Shown here piece by piece: positions 38,791 to 49,240 of a stretch of DNA of 57,051 nt (the stretch's first letter is position 1; each line of letters begins with the position of its first letter). A program made the position numbers and the translations under genes. The DNA comes from Eggerthellales bacterium. Lineage in GTDB: Bacteria > Actinomycetota > Coriobacteriia > Coriobacteriales > Eggerthellaceae. The stretch is taken from assembly GCA_029101185.1 (NCBI GenBank), contig JAQXQN010000104.1:1-57051 (forward strand), given 5' to 3'. The notes under the pieces were generated by a model. It saw nothing but the letters and a program-made list of their open reading frames with translations, was not told the DNA's origin and ran no database searches.

Positions 38791-41472
38791 CTAGGACAGC
38801 TCTGCCAGCTGCACCTTGATTAGCTCGATGTGAGCTAGGAGCTCTTCCAGCTTAGCCTTGTCCTTCTCCACAATCTCAGGGGCGGCCTTTGCCAAAAAGC
38901 CCGGGTTGGACAGGCGCTTGCTGGCCTTTTCGGCCTCCTTCTCCTGTTTGGAAAGCTCCTTGTTCAGGCGGGCCACCTCAGATTCGAAGTCCACCAGGCC
39001 CTCAAGCTCCACGTACACCTCGCAGCCATTGACCAGGCTTGCCGCCGAACCCTTGGGTTTGGACACTTCAGCATGGGTCACAAGGCCGCAAAGCCGTGCC
39101 ATGGACATAATCAAAGCGGACTGGGAGCGGATGATTTCAGCATCCTGGGCTCCCGCCTTGACCTGGACGGAAAGCTCTTGACGGGGGCTTAGGCCAAAGC
39201 GCGCCCGGGCGGAACGGGCCCCAGAGACGATGCCGCAGACCAGCTCCATGCTGCGCTCCGCCTCAGGGTCAATCCAGCAGGCCAAGCTCTCGGGCTCGGG
39301 CCATGCGGCCACAATCAGGGCAGGCTCCGCGCATCCGGCCTGGGAGGCGGAAGTGGGAAGCTGCTCCCAAATGGCCTCGGTCACAAAGGGCATGGCGGGA
39401 TGGAGCAAGCGCAGGGCGGTGTCAAGCACGAAGAGCAGATTGCGCTGGGTCTGAAGCCTGACCTGGGGGTCATCGGAGCGCAGGGCGCCCTTGGAGAACT
39501 CGATGTACCAGTCGCAGAACTCGCTCCAGAAGAAGGTGTGCAGGCTGTTGGCCACTTCGCCAAACTTATAGGTGCTGATGCCCTCGGTGACCTGGGCAGA
39601 CAGACGGGCAAGACGGCTGAATATCCAGGCATCGGCGGAGTTTGCCACCGCGGCGGGACCAGGGGTGTAGCCCTCAAGGTTGGTCATGACCAACATTGAG
39701 TCGTTCCAGATATTGGTGCCGACGGCCCGGGCGGCGTCGGTGCGAGGGCTTTCGAAGGTGCCGTCTGCCTTCTTCACCGCGTCGAAGCGAACGTCCTGGT
39801 TATTGGTGACCAGGGTCAGCAGGTTAAACCTCATAGCATCGGCACCATAGGTCTCGATCAGCTGCATGGGGTCTACACCGTTGCCCTTGGACTTGGACAT
39901 GCGCGACCCGTCCTTGGCCAGGATGGTGGCATAAATCACCACATCGTGGAAGGGAATCTGGTCCGTGAAGTACAGAGAGCTCATGATCATGCGGGCGACC
40001 CACAGGGCGATGATGTCACGGGCGGTCACCAGCGCCGCGGTGGGATGGTGCCCCTCCATGCGCTCGGGGTGATCGGGCCAACCCTGGGTGGCAAAGGTCC
40101 ACAGCTGGCTGGAGAACCAGGTGTCAAGCACGTCCTCGTCCTGACGCAGGGGCTGGCCGCACACGGGGCAGACCTGCAGGTCATCCATGGATGCATCCAT
40201 CCAGCCGCAGTGGTCGCAGTAAAACACGGGGATGCGATGGCCCCACCACAGCTGCCGAGAAATGCACCAGTCCTTGAGGTTTTCCATCCAGGTGGTGTAG
40301 GTGCTCGTCCATCGGGCGGGATGGAAAGTGACCTGGCCGTTGTTGACCACGTCCAATGCCGGGCCCTTCAGCTTATCCACAGCCACGAACCACTGCTCGG
40401 AAAGCCAGGGCTCAAGGGTGGAGTCGCAGCGGTAGCAGTGCATGACGGAATGCTCGTGATCCTCAACGTGATCAAGAAGACCGTGCTCCTCAAACCAGGC
40501 GACCACCGCTTCGCGGCACTCCTCCCGGCTCATACCGGTGAATTGGCCGTAGCCCTCCACCACATGGGCGGTCTCGTCGAAGATGTTGATCTTCTCAAGG
40601 CCGTGGCGCTCCCCCATGCCGTAGTCATTGGGGTCATGGGCGGGGGTGACCTTCACGAATCCGGAGCCGAATCCCGCATCAACGTAGAAGTCGGAAAAGA
40701 TGGGGATCTCCCTATCCACGATGGGCAGCATGACCGTCTTGCCCACGAACTTCTCCTTGTCGTGGTCCTTAGGGGACACAGCCACGCCGGTGTCTCCGAG
40801 CATGGTCTCGGGACGGGTGGTGGCAACCACGATATAGTCCTGGCCGTCAACCGGCTCGGTCAGGGGGTAGCGCAAATGCCACAGATGCCCTGCTTCGGTC
40901 TTGTACTCAGCCTCGTCGTCGGAGATGGCGGTGGTGCAATTGGGGCACCAGTTCACGATACGCTTGCCACGGTAGATCAGCCCATCGTGGTACCAGTCCA
41001 CGAACACTTTCCTAACCGCCTTGGCGTACTCGGGAGACATGGTGAACTGCTCGTCCTCAAAGTCAACGGAGCAGCCCATGCGCTTGATCTGCTCGACGAT
41101 AATGCCGCCGTATTCCTCTTTCCACTCCTGGCACGCCTCCAGGAACTTCTCTCGGCCTATCTCCCGACGATCGATCCCCTGCTCCTTGAGCTTCTTATCC
41201 ACCTTGGTCTGGGTGGCAATGCCAGCATGGTCGGTGCCCACGATCCAGCGGGTGGAGACTCCCCTCATGCGGTTGAAGCGCACCAGGGTGTCCTGAATGG
41301 TATCGTCAAGGGCGTGGCCCATATGAAGGACGCCGGTTACGTTAGGAGGGGGAATGGTGACCGTGCAGTCCCCTACTCCAGGGTTGCGGCGGTAGTAGTT
41401 GCCAGAAAGCCACTTATCAAGCATCCTCTGCTCAACCGCGGCGGAGTCGTAATTCTTGGAGAACTCTTCCAT
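38791..41472 (-). CDS. valS: Valyl-tRNA synthetase
   Basis: PPPNVTGVLHMGHALDDTIQDTL, KMSKSKGN-type motif (RMSKSKGNGVDP), C-terminal coiled-coil. Confidence 0.98.
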   Translation of the reverse strand: MEEFSKNYDSAAVEQRMLDKWLSGNYYRRNPGVGDCTVTIPPPNVTGVLHMGHALDDTIQDTLVRFNRMRGVSTRWIVGTDHAGIATQTKVDKKLKEQGIDRREIGREKFLEACQEWKEEYGGIIVEQIKRMGCSVDFEDEQFTMSPEYAKAVRKVFVDWYHDGLIYRGKRIVNWCPNCTTAISDDEAEYKTEAGHLWHLRYPLTEPVDGQDYIVVATTRPETMLGDTGVAVSPKDHDKEKFVGKTVMLPIVDREIPIFSDFYVDAGFGSGFVKVTPAHDPNDYGMGERHGLEKINIFDETAHVVEGYGQFTGMSREECREAVVAWFEEHGLLDHVEDHEHSVMHCYRCDSTLEPWLSEQWFVAVDKLKGPALDVVNNGQVTFHPARWTSTYTTWMENLKDWCISRQLWWGHRIPVFYCDHCGWMDASMDDLQVCPVCGQPLRQDEDVLDTWFSSQLWTFATQGWPDHPERMEGHHPTAALVTARDIIALWVARMIMSSLYFTDQIPFHDVVIYATILAKDGSRMSKSKGNGVDPMQLIETYGADAMRFNLLTLVTNNQDVRFDAVKKADGTFESPRTDAARAVGTNIWNDSMLVMTNLEGYTPGPAAVANSADAWIFSRLARLSAQVTEGISTYKFGEVANSLHTFFWSEFCDWYIEFSKGALRSDDPQVRLQTQRNLLFVLDTALRLLHPAMPFVTEAIWEQLPTSASQAGCAEPALIVAAWPEPESLACWIDPEAERSMELVCGIVSGARSARARFGLSPRQELSVQVKAGAQDAEIIRSQSALIMSMARLCGLVTHAEVSKPKGSAASLVNGCEVYVELEGLVDFESEVARLNKELSKQEKEAEKASKRLSNPGFLAKAAPEIVEKDKAKLEELLAHIELIKVQLAELS

Positions 41473-41549
41473 CGTTGTCCTTCATCTTCAAAGGCGCCCG
41501 GGCCAAAGCCCAGGCGCGTACTTACGAAAAACCCTTATTTGAAAATACC

Positions 41550-42947
41550 CTAGTCCTGCTCGGGCTCGTCATCTGTGGCAGCCTCCGGCTGCCCATCAAG
41601 GCACAGTCCCTCTACGCCGTCAAGAATATGGGGGTCCGAAGAGATAACCGGGCAAGTGGTGCCCTGGATGTCCGTATCCCGAATGAGTACATAGGTGGGA
41701 CCTTGGGAATCGGGCAGGTCAAACATCACATCCTGGAGCACCCGCTCACAGATGGCCCTCAGGCCGCGAGCCCCCGTTCCGTGCTCGACCGCCTCATGGG
41801 CGATGGCCCGTAGGGCCTCAGGGGTAAACATGAGTTGCGAGTCCTCAAAATCAAAGAGGCACTCGTACTGCTTGACCAGGGCGTTCTTAGGTTCAACCAG
41901 AATGCGCACCAGATCGTCCTCGGTAAGTTCATCAAGCGCGGTGATAACCGGAATGCGCCCCACGAACTCAGGAATCATGCCAAACTTGTTCAGGTCCTCA
42001 GGCAGCACCTTGCGCAAAAGGTCCGCGTCCCGCTCCTTCTTGCTCTCGGGCAGCTCGGAGGTGAATCCAACTCCCGTCTTGCCGATGCGCTGGCCCACGA
42101 TATCCGGCAGCCCCACAAAAGCACCGCCGAGAATGAACAGGATATTGGTGGTGTCAATATGGATGAGCTCCTGTTGGGGGTGCTTGCGCCCACCCTGGGG
42201 AGGCACCGACGCCTCCGTGCCCTCCACGATCTTCAGTAGGGCCTGCTGCACGCCTTCGCCGGAAACGTCTCGGGTGATGGAGAGGTTTTCCGCCTTACGG
42301 GCGATCTTGTCAATCTCATCAATGTAGATGATGCCAATCTGGGCCCGATCAATATCAAAGTCCGCGGCGGTGATGAGCTTGAGCAGGATGTTCTCCACGT
42401 CTTCACCCACATAGCCCGCCTCCGTCAGCGTGGTGGCATCGGCAATGGCGAAGGGAACTTGCAAAGTCCGGGCCAGGGTCTGAGCAAGCAGGGTCTTGCC
42501 GGAACCAGTAGGGCCAAGCAGCATGATGTTGGACTTGGAGAGCTCCACATCACCGGTCTGGGCGTCTTCGCCCATGGAGATGCGCTTGTAGTGGTTGTAT
42601 ACCGCCACGGCAAGGGCCCGCTTGGCGTTGTCCTGGCCAACCACATGCTCGGAAAGAGCCTCATGGATCTGACGAGGAGTGGGCAGGGACTCTAAGACCT
42701 GGGATGCGGTTGCACCAGAAGAGGCTTCGCCTGCCCCCTGAGGGTTTGTGGCGCATGGGCGAGAGGAGGCCTTCCCCCGCGAGGGACCCGCGGAATCCCC
42801 GCGGCTGAGCACGTCGGAGCAGACCTCTATACACTCATTGCAAATACAGGCGCCATCAGGGCTTTGGATCATACCCTTGACCTGGTCTGCGGTCTTGCCG
42901 CAAAAGATGCAGCGCGCCTGGGTGTGGTCGTTGCCTTGGGAACGCAT
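41550..42947 (-). CDS. clpX: ATP-dependent Clp protease ATP-binding subunit ClpX
   Basis: N-terminal [28 protein letters not shown] zinc finger, [20 protein letters not shown]. Confidence 0.98.
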   Translation of the reverse strand: MRSQGNDHTQARCIFCGKTADQVKGMIQSPDGACICNECIEVCSDVLSRGDSAGPSRGKASSRPCATNPQGAGEASSGATASQVLESLPTPRQIHEALSEHVVGQDNAKRALAVAVYNHYKRISMGEDAQTGDVELSKSNIMLLGPTGSGKTLLAQTLARTLQVPFAIADATTLTEAGYVGEDVENILLKLITAADFDIDRAQIGIIYIDEIDKIARKAENLSITRDVSGEGVQQALLKIVEGTEASVPPQGGRKHPQQELIHIDTTNILFILGGAFVGLPDIVGQRIGKTGVGFTSELPESKKERDADLLRKVLPEDLNKFGMIPEFVGRIPVITALDELTEDDLVRILVEPKNALVKQYECLFDFEDSQLMFTPEALRAIAHEAVEHGTGARGLRAICERVLQDVMFDLPDSQGPTYVLIRDTDIQGTTCPVISSDPHILDGVEGLCLDGQPEAATDDEPEQD

Positions 42948-42950
42948 GGG

Positions 42951-43571
42951 CTAGTTTTCCTTCTTGGTTGCAGCGCGGGAGGTGATGATCTGATCAACCA
43001 GGCCGTACGCCAGGGATTCCTCGGCAGTAAGCCAGTGGTCTCGCTCGGAGTCCCTATGAATCTGCTCAGGAGTCTGGCCTGTATGCTTGGCAAGGATTCC
43101 CTCAAGCTTCTCACGGCACTTGCGCATCTCGGCAGCAGCGATCTCAAAATCGGTCTGCTGGGTGCGCTCTGCGGCACCTCCCATAGGCTGATGTATCATG
43201 ATCTGAGCGTTGGGCATGATGAAGCGCTTGCCGGGGGCGCCGGCAGCGGTCAGTACGCTGGCCATGGATGCGGCCATACCCAAACACACGGTGGACACGT
43301 CGCAGCGAATGAACTGCATGGCGTCATAGATTGCCAGACCAGCGGAAACGCTTCCTCCCGGGGAGTTGATGTAGAGGGAGATGTCCTTCTCGGGATCAGA
43401 GCTCTCAAGATGAAGCAGCTGGGCGACAACCACATTTGCCACGTCATCGTCAATAGCGCTGCCAAGGAACACGATGCGGTCATTGAGCAGCCGCGAATAA
43501 ATGTCATAGGAGCGCTCTCCCCGAGGGGATTGCTCAATGACGTAAGGAATGGTGTAGCCGTTATACGCCAT
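42951..43571 (-). CDS. clpP: ATP-dependent Clp protease proteolytic subunit
   Basis: [53 protein letters not shown]. Confidence 0.98.
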   Translation of the reverse strand: MAYNGYTIPYVIEQSPRGERSYDIYSRLLNDRIVFLGSAIDDDVANVVVAQLLHLESSDPEKDISLYINSPGGSVSAGLAIYDAMQFIRCDVSTVCLGMAASMASVLTAAGAPGKRFIMPNAQIMIHQPMGGAAERTQQTDFEIAAAEMRKCREKLEGILAKHTGQTPEQIHRDSERDHWLTAEESLAYGLVDQIITSRAATKKEN

Positions 43572-43782
43572 GGTGCCTTCCTTTCCAAATACAACCTAGG
43601 CCCGCCCCACAGGTGAAGCGAGCCACAGGCATTACACACTATCTCGGGAGCAGCGCCCGCGTGACCAAGAACCTGTAACCCGAAGGTTCACTTCGCCGCC
43701 GAAATCCGACGGCTTGGTGCATGGCGAAACGTCCAGACCTGCTACCCAACTTGCTTCGCGGCCTTTCGGCCTGGCAAAGTTG

Positions 43783-45138
43783 CTACTCGGCGTCCTCAGG
43801 GGCAGAAAGCTTCTCCACCTCGGTTACCACAGCGGCAGCCAGGACGGACTCCATGGCCTTACCGCGGGTAATGCCCTCACGGACGGTGTGCAGCTGGCCG
43901 TGGGCCTTCCAGTCCTCGTACAGCGCGGCGGGATCCTCTGCGCCGGACTTGTCGAACTCCTCGCGGACCTCCTCATCGGAGACCACGATGCCCTCATGAC
44001 GAGCCCATGCGTCAAGAGCCAGGTCATCGGCGACGGTGTCTGCGGCCTGCTTCTTCACGTCAGCCTTGAACTGATCGGCGTCGATGCCATTGGCAGCCAG
44101 ATAGGCGTCAAGGGTGGTGCCGCGCTGCTGCAGCTGGGTGAAAAAGTCCTGGAGCAGCTGACCCTCCTGGTCGTCCACCATGGAGGCAGGGACCTCGCCC
44201 ACCAAACGCTCGCGCAGGGCGGCCAGGGCGTTGTTCTCCATGATCCGAGGAATCATGATCTCCTTCTGCTGGGCAATCTGAGACGCGGTGTTCTCCCGCA
44301 GGACGGCCACGGTCTCAAAGCCCAGGTTCTCGCTGACCCACTCATCGGTCAGCTCAGGAGAGACCTTCTTCTTGACTGCGGCGATCTCAAACTCCACGGT
44401 ACACTCGGTGGTACCACGCTTGGTCAGAATCTCGGAAATCATAGAGGCGTTCTCAGCGGGGTTGAAGGTAACGGTGCCGGTCTCGCCCTTCTTCAGGCCA
44501 ACCATGGCCTCCTCAATCACGGCGGGGAACAGACCCTCGCCGAGGGTGTACATGCGCTCCTGGGCGGTGAGGACGGAAACCTCTGCGCCGTCCTGGTCGG
44601 TGGCCTTGGTGGTCACCTCAATGGTGGAGTCAGCCTTGACCTTAGTGTTGGCGGGAGAATTCTTGTACTCGAAGTAGTAGTCAGCGATAGCGGCCAGCTG
44701 CTCGTCAATCTCCTCCTCGGTGGCAGTCTTGAAGGGAACCTCAATGGCCACGGGGTCGTAGCTGGACAGCTCCAGAGCAGGCTTGAGCTGCAGCTCCACG
44801 GAGTAGGTGAAGTCCTCACCCTCAACCACCAGAGCGTCAATCTGCTCGAACTTGGGCTGAGCGATGATATTCAGGTCCTCAGCGTCTACGGCCAGAGGAT
44901 AGGTCTCGTTCAGCACGTCATCGGTGACCTGGGCACGGACGGCCTCCTTGCCCATGGCATTGTCAATGATCTGACGGGGCACATGGCCAGGGCGGAATCC
45001 GGGGAAGCGGTACTTAGTGCCGTACTCCTTGTACAGCTTCTTGATACGTGCGCTGATCTCGGAAGCCTCAACGGTCACCGTGAGCTTGGTGGCGCCGGAC
45101 TCAAGAACCTCTACGTTGGTTTTCAACTTGTCCTCCAT
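43783..45138 (-). CDS. tig: Trigger factor
   Basis: YRFPGFRPGHVPRQIIDNAMGKEAV, PPIase-like and C-terminal chaperone domains. Confidence 0.96.
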   Translation of the reverse strand: MEDKLKTNVEVLESGATKLTVTVEASEISARIKKLYKEYGTKYRFPGFRPGHVPRQIIDNAMGKEAVRAQVTDDVLNETYPLAVDAEDLNIIAQPKFEQIDALVVEGEDFTYSVELQLKPALELSSYDPVAIEVPFKTATEEEIDEQLAAIADYYFEYKNSPANTKVKADSTIEVTTKATDQDGAEVSVLTAQERMYTLGEGLFPAVIEEAMVGLKKGETGTVTFNPAENASMISEILTKRGTTECTVEFEIAAVKKKVSPELTDEWVSENLGFETVAVLRENTASQIAQQKEIMIPRIMENNALAALRERLVGEVPASMVDDQEGQLLQDFFTQLQQRGTTLDAYLAANGIDADQFKADVKKQAADTVADDLALDAWARHEGIVVSDEEVREEFDKSGAEDPAALYEDWKAHGQLHTVREGITRGKAMESVLAAAVVTEVEKLSAPEDAE

Positions 45139-45222
45139 CTAATGTTCTATAGAGCCCGCCGGGCGGGCACATTACCTCACAAAGCCGCGGCACCATGCAC
45201 AGGGCCGCCGCTAGGGCGCGAA

Positions 45223-45307
45223 TGGTGCGGGCGAAAGGACTTGAACCTTCACGGGTTTCCCCGCCAGAACCTAAATCTGGTGCGTCTGCCAATTCCGCCA
45301 CGCCCGC
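45223..45307 (-). tRNA. tRNA-Leu (anticodon UAG), CCA encoded
   Basis: GCGGGCGTGGCGGAATTGGCAGACGCACCAGATTTAGGTTCTGG...GGTTCAAGTCCTTTCGCCCGCACCA. Confidence 0.95.
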
Positions 45308-45406
45308 ACATATGCGCATCGCGCGCCCTCGGGCACGCGAACGAACATAATAGCAAAAGAACGCCCTGCTGCCATAGACAATAGGGATTCTCATAAATCC
45401 CCCGCT

Positions 45407-45457
45407 GAATGCAGCTACCGAATGCAGCTACCAATGCATCTGCCGAATACAGCCGCC
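45407..45457. repeat. 13-bp tandem repeat, about 4 degenerate copies
   Basis: GAATGCAGCTACC x2, AATGCATCTGCC, GAATACAGCCGCC. Confidence 0.85.
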
Positions 45458-45464
45458 CTGTCCC

Positions 45465-46400
45465 CTAAGGCAAAACGGGCCCACAAAGCACCGACAGGGC
45501 GTGGTGGTGCAGCTCCACGTCAAACTCCCTGCCCGCGAACGCTTCGCCATCTATCTGAGCGGGAGGCTCCTGGTCAAAGGACAGATGGATCCTGCTGGCC
45601 GTATGGAACCTGAACTTGCTGGACAGACCCACGTGCTTACCCTCCTTTGCCATGAGGAACAGCACCGAGGCCTTGGGAAGAGAGCAGGGCCCCTCAAAGA
45701 AGCACAGGTCAAACATGCCATCCGACATATCCGCGCCCGGGGTGACCTTGAAGCCGCCTCCGTAGGTGGGACCGTTTTGGACCGCCATCAGGATAAAGGA
45801 GCCGCGGCGGGGCTCCTCGTCGTCAAGGGTGTAGGTGCAGCCGTAGGAATCCCGATGGAAGAGGATCTGGTTGACCCCCTCCTCCACAAACAGCACCGTG
45901 CCCTCCCTACCGGTCCGCATGCGACGTTGGTGGGTGCCCATGGCGATGGCGGCGTCAAGCCCAAATGAGAGGGTCTCTATGAAGAAGCGACCGTTGCACT
46001 CCCCTATGTCTATGGGCTTGACCTGGCCCTGGAAAAGCTGCTCGAGGGCCAGGCTCACATCAAGGCTCATCCCGAGGCTTCGGGCGGTGTCATTGCCGTT
46101 GCCAAAGGGGATGACGCCGAGGGTGGGACGCAGCGCCTCTGGAATCTGCATAAGGCCGTTGACCGTCTCATGGATGACGCCATCACCCCCACAGACAAGG
46201 ACCGTGTGATAGCCCGTGGCGCACTGGGCAAGATAGGTGGCATGCCCGGGCTTTTCGGTTTTGCGCACATCAAGGCAATCCACATACCCCGCGGCACGGG
46301 CCCAATCGGACACCTCTTCTATCCGCTCTGCCCCCACAAGGGCGCGGCCGTTGCGGGATTGGGGGTTCACAATGACAAGGGTCCGTCCCAGCTTTGACAT
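45465..46400 (-). CDS. Diacylglycerol kinase catalytic-domain lipid kinase (YegS/BmrU family)
   Basis: LVIVNPQSRNGRA...VLVCGGDGVIHETVNGLMQIPEALRPTLGVIPFGNGNDTARSLG. Confidence 0.92.
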   Translation of the reverse strand: MSKLGRTLVIVNPQSRNGRALVGAERIEEVSDWARAAGYVDCLDVRKTEKPGHATYLAQCATGYHTVLVCGGDGVIHETVNGLMQIPEALRPTLGVIPFGNGNDTARSLGMSLDVSLALEQLFQGQVKPIDIGECNGRFFIETLSFGLDAAIAMGTHQRRMRTGREGTVLFVEEGVNQILFHRDSYGCTYTLDDEEPRRGSFILMAVQNGPTYGGGFKVTPGADMSDGMFDLCFFEGPCSLPKASVLFLMAKEGKHVGLSSKFRFHTASRIHLSFDQEPPAQIDGEAFAGREFDVELHHHALSVLCGPVLP

Positions 46401-46513
46401 TCCTGCTCCTGTCCTGGCCTATGAGGAGAAATGGCGCCCTTTCAGGGTCAGCCAATTATATGCCCAATGACGCCTTTCTCAGCGCAGATACCCTTACGGC
46501 TCCAAGAACAACG

Positions 46514-46539
46514 AAGGGGCCCGAACTAGGGGCCCCTTC
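46514..46539 (-). terminator. Terminator downstream of the DUF4013-like gene
   Basis: AAGGGGCCC-GAACTA-GGGGCCCCTT perfect hairpin. Confidence 0.75.
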
Positions 46540-46554
46540 TAGAAAGAACGGATG

Positions 46555-47610
46555 CTACTGCTGCCAAGGCTGAGGCGGGTTTTGCGCATACTGGGCCCGG
46601 GCGTTGGCCTCCGCAACCCACTCAGGAGCAAACCGGGAAACCCAGATGCCCAACGCCCTGCAGATGACCAGGGAGCACACCACGTCCACCACGGCAAGGA
46701 CGAGCGCAAGGACGATGCACAGCACGATGGTGACCACGGTCATCACCCCAAAGCTCGGGGCCATGTACGGATAGGACTCCAAAGCCAGAGCCCCCATGCC
46801 CACCGCGTCAATCAGGGAGATGGAGATCAACACCCCGGCAATAGTGGAGATGGCCGCCACCAGGGCCATGGTAATGAGGGTGGGAATCCAGAAGCAGGCA
46901 AGCACGCTGCCCGCCCCCCGCTTGAGAATCTCCCAGATGCGACCGAGGCTAAAGGCGGCAGCAAAGTCATTGACGGTGGCCATGTACACAAGGGCCAGCT
47001 CCACAGGACCCATAAGGGCAAGGGCGGCAACAAATCCCACAAAAGGAACCATGTCAAGGACCAGGTAGGCCACCCCGGCAACCAGATACACCAGGAAGGC
47101 GAAGAATCCAAGGACGAAGCCCCTCTCCGCAAAGATGCGCTCAGGCAGATCGGGACGGGCGGCTAGAGCCGCATCCTTCGCAAAACGCAGGCGATACCCG
47201 ATCACCACGAAATTGAGCACCGGCACAATGGAGAGCAGGGCGAGAAGCAGAGACTTCCCGAACCAGCCCTTGCTTTTTACCAGGTCATTCCAGGCCTGGG
47301 AGAGAATGCCGTCTCCAGAGGCGTACACCCCGCCCCCATAGGGCTGCTGGCCCGGGTGGGGCTGTTGACCCGCATAGGGCTGCTGATACCCGTAGGGCTG
47401 CTGGTAATCCTGCTGGAAGGGAGGCTGCTGATAGGTCGAGTGCTGGTAGGATGTCTGGGCGGGTTGGGCCGCAGGGATCCAACCTTCAGTGACCTGGGCC
47501 TGGGGCACCTGGGCAGGTGCAGCATCATAGGCATGAAGGGACGCGCCGCATTGGGGACAGAAGGCCGAGCCTTCAGGACAGGACGCGCCGCACTGGAAGC
47601 ATGTGGACAT
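46555..47610 (-). CDS. Zinc-ribbon, QQPYG-repeat, multi-pass membrane protein (DUF4013-like)
   Basis: MSTCFQCGASCPEGSAFCPQCGASL, QQPYGYQQPYAGQQPHPGQQPYGGG, then multiple helices. Confidence 0.8.
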   Translation of the reverse strand: MSTCFQCGASCPEGSAFCPQCGASLHAYDAAPAQVPQAQVTEGWIPAAQPAQTSYQHSTYQQPPFQQDYQQPYGYQQPYAGQQPHPGQQPYGGGVYASGDGILSQAWNDLVKSKGWFGKSLLLALLSIVPVLNFVVIGYRLRFAKDAALAARPDLPERIFAERGFVLGFFAFLVYLVAGVAYLVLDMVPFVGFVAALALMGPVELALVYMATVNDFAAAFSLGRIWEILKRGAGSVLACFWIPTLITMALVAAISTIAGVLISISLIDAVGMGALALESYPYMAPSFGVMTVVTIVLCIVLALVLAVVDVVCSLVICRALGIWVSRFAPEWVAEANARAQYAQNPPQPWQQ

Positions 47611-47646
47611 GGTGTTCTCCAATCGCAAATGTATAGGAATGGAAAA

Positions 47647-47680
47647 AGTATACCCCTCGCATTTTTCGCAAGGGGTACAT
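47647..47680 (-). terminator. Terminator after the DUF1015 gene
   Basis: Minus strand GTACCCCTTGCGAAAAATGCGAGGGGTATACTTTTT. Confidence 0.8.
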
Positions 47681-47726
47681 GAGCGCAAAGTCATGGGGGT
47701 GGAAAGCAAGCGTAACCGCTCCGTTA

Positions 47727-48989
47727 CTACACCCGGTAGATAAACAACCCGCAGCGGGCCTTAGGAGAAAACCAGGTGGATTTGGGAGGCATAAGCCCGC
47801 CTTCATCGGCAACCGCAAACAGGTCCTGGATGTCTGTGGGATACAGCAGGAAGGAAACGGCAGCGGGCTCCCCGTTGATAACCCGGTTTTCCAGATCTTC
47901 AATGGGCCGGGTGCCCCGCACGAAATCAAGCCGCTTGTCAGTACGGGGGTCCTTGATGCCCAGTATGGGATCAAGCAGCCGGTTTTGAAGGATGGACACG
48001 TCAAGCCTGTCCACCAGGCTCTCTTCAAGCTCCGCCCGGGTGTACTCAAGCCGATACCAGCTACCCCCCAGGTACATGCCCATAATGCCGCGGCGCTCGG
48101 GCTTGATCCTGCCAGGCAGCGGCCCGGTGACGGTAAACTCCTCGCCCACCTTTGCCAGGAATTCATCAGGGGTAAGCCCACCCAGGTCTGAGACGGAGCG
48201 GTTGTACTCAAACACGGTCAGCTGGTCATCGGGAAACACGATGGACATGACGTAGTCAGAGGGCAACTTCTCGCCAGCGGCAAGGCTTCCCGATTCCAGG
48301 GCGGCCCTGCGAGCGGCAATACCGCTACGACGGGCTGCGGCAGAGCGGTGATGCCCGTCGGCAATGAACAATTCGGGGATCTGGGCCAGGGCGACCTTGA
48401 GCTCATTAACGTCGTCAGGGTCGCTTACCTTCCACACCGCGTTACGGATACCGGTAAGCACGAAATCATAAATGGGCGCATCCCGGGTGACGATAGACTC
48501 CACGATGGCAGGGACCCTGCTCTCACAGCCCCGATACGCCAAAAACAGGGCGGCGGTTTGGGCGCCGCACGCTTCGACATGCCTGATGACCCCGTCCTCC
48601 TTGTCGGTGCGGGTGTCCTCATGCTTCTTGACCGCGCCTTTCTCGTACTCGTCAATGGACAGGCAGCCCACCACGCCGGTCTGGCTCTTGCCATTGGGAA
48701 GCACCATCATATACAGATAGTAGGAGGGCTCCTGGTCATCTATCAGGCTACCGTCGGAGAGCATCTCCGCTATCAGGCTTTGGGCCGCTTCCACCCCTGC
48801 GTCGGGGCGCCAATCGGCGGTTCCGGGAAACTCCATGGCCGCAGCGTCAAGGTGCATAAACGACCTCGGGTTGGTCCTCAGCTCCTCAACCACCTCCTGG
48901 TCAGAGAAGGTGTCAACGGGCATGGTGGACTGCACGGCCACCTCGTTGCAGCTGGGCCTGATACATGAGAAAGGGACAATCTCTGACAT
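47727..48989 (-). CDS. DUF1015 family protein
   Basis: VPFSCIRPSC... with FIADGHHRSAAA motif typical of DUF1015. Confidence 0.88.
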   Translation of the reverse strand: MSEIVPFSCIRPSCNEVAVQSTMPVDTFSDQEVVEELRTNPRSFMHLDAAAMEFPGTADWRPDAGVEAAQSLIAEMLSDGSLIDDQEPSYYLYMMVLPNGKSQTGVVGCLSIDEYEKGAVKKHEDTRTDKEDGVIRHVEACGAQTAALFLAYRGCESRVPAIVESIVTRDAPIYDFVLTGIRNAVWKVSDPDDVNELKVALAQIPELFIADGHHRSAAARRSGIAARRAALESGSLAAGEKLPSDYVMSIVFPDDQLTVFEYNRSVSDLGGLTPDEFLAKVGEEFTVTGPLPGRIKPERRGIMGMYLGGSWYRLEYTRAELEESLVDRLDVSILQNRLLDPILGIKDPRTDKRLDFVRGTRPIEDLENRVINGEPAAVSFLLYPTDIQDLFAVADEGGLMPPKSTWFSPKARCGLFIYRV

Positions 48990-49240
48990 GAATTACTTCC
49001 TTGTGGGCCTGTATGACATCGTGACGAAGCGTGCGCTCCTGCAAGACGGAGGGGGCCATGAGGCACCATCCCCCGCTGCCTGGGAGCAATGGGTGATTGT
49101 ATCTTCTCGAGTCAACACCCTAACCTCGCAAAAGGAAATTGTATAGAAATTACCCGCGGCCGCAAAAGCCAATCTGATAGACTTTCCCTGGTTTAACCCA
49201 CTCGCAATATGCACCCCAAGGCGAAAGGATCCGCGACGCC

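Noticed and set aside
41473-41549. T-box riboswitch upstream of valS
   Set aside because: Only about 77 bp between valS and clpX; too short for a T-box leader, and no T-box core recognised.
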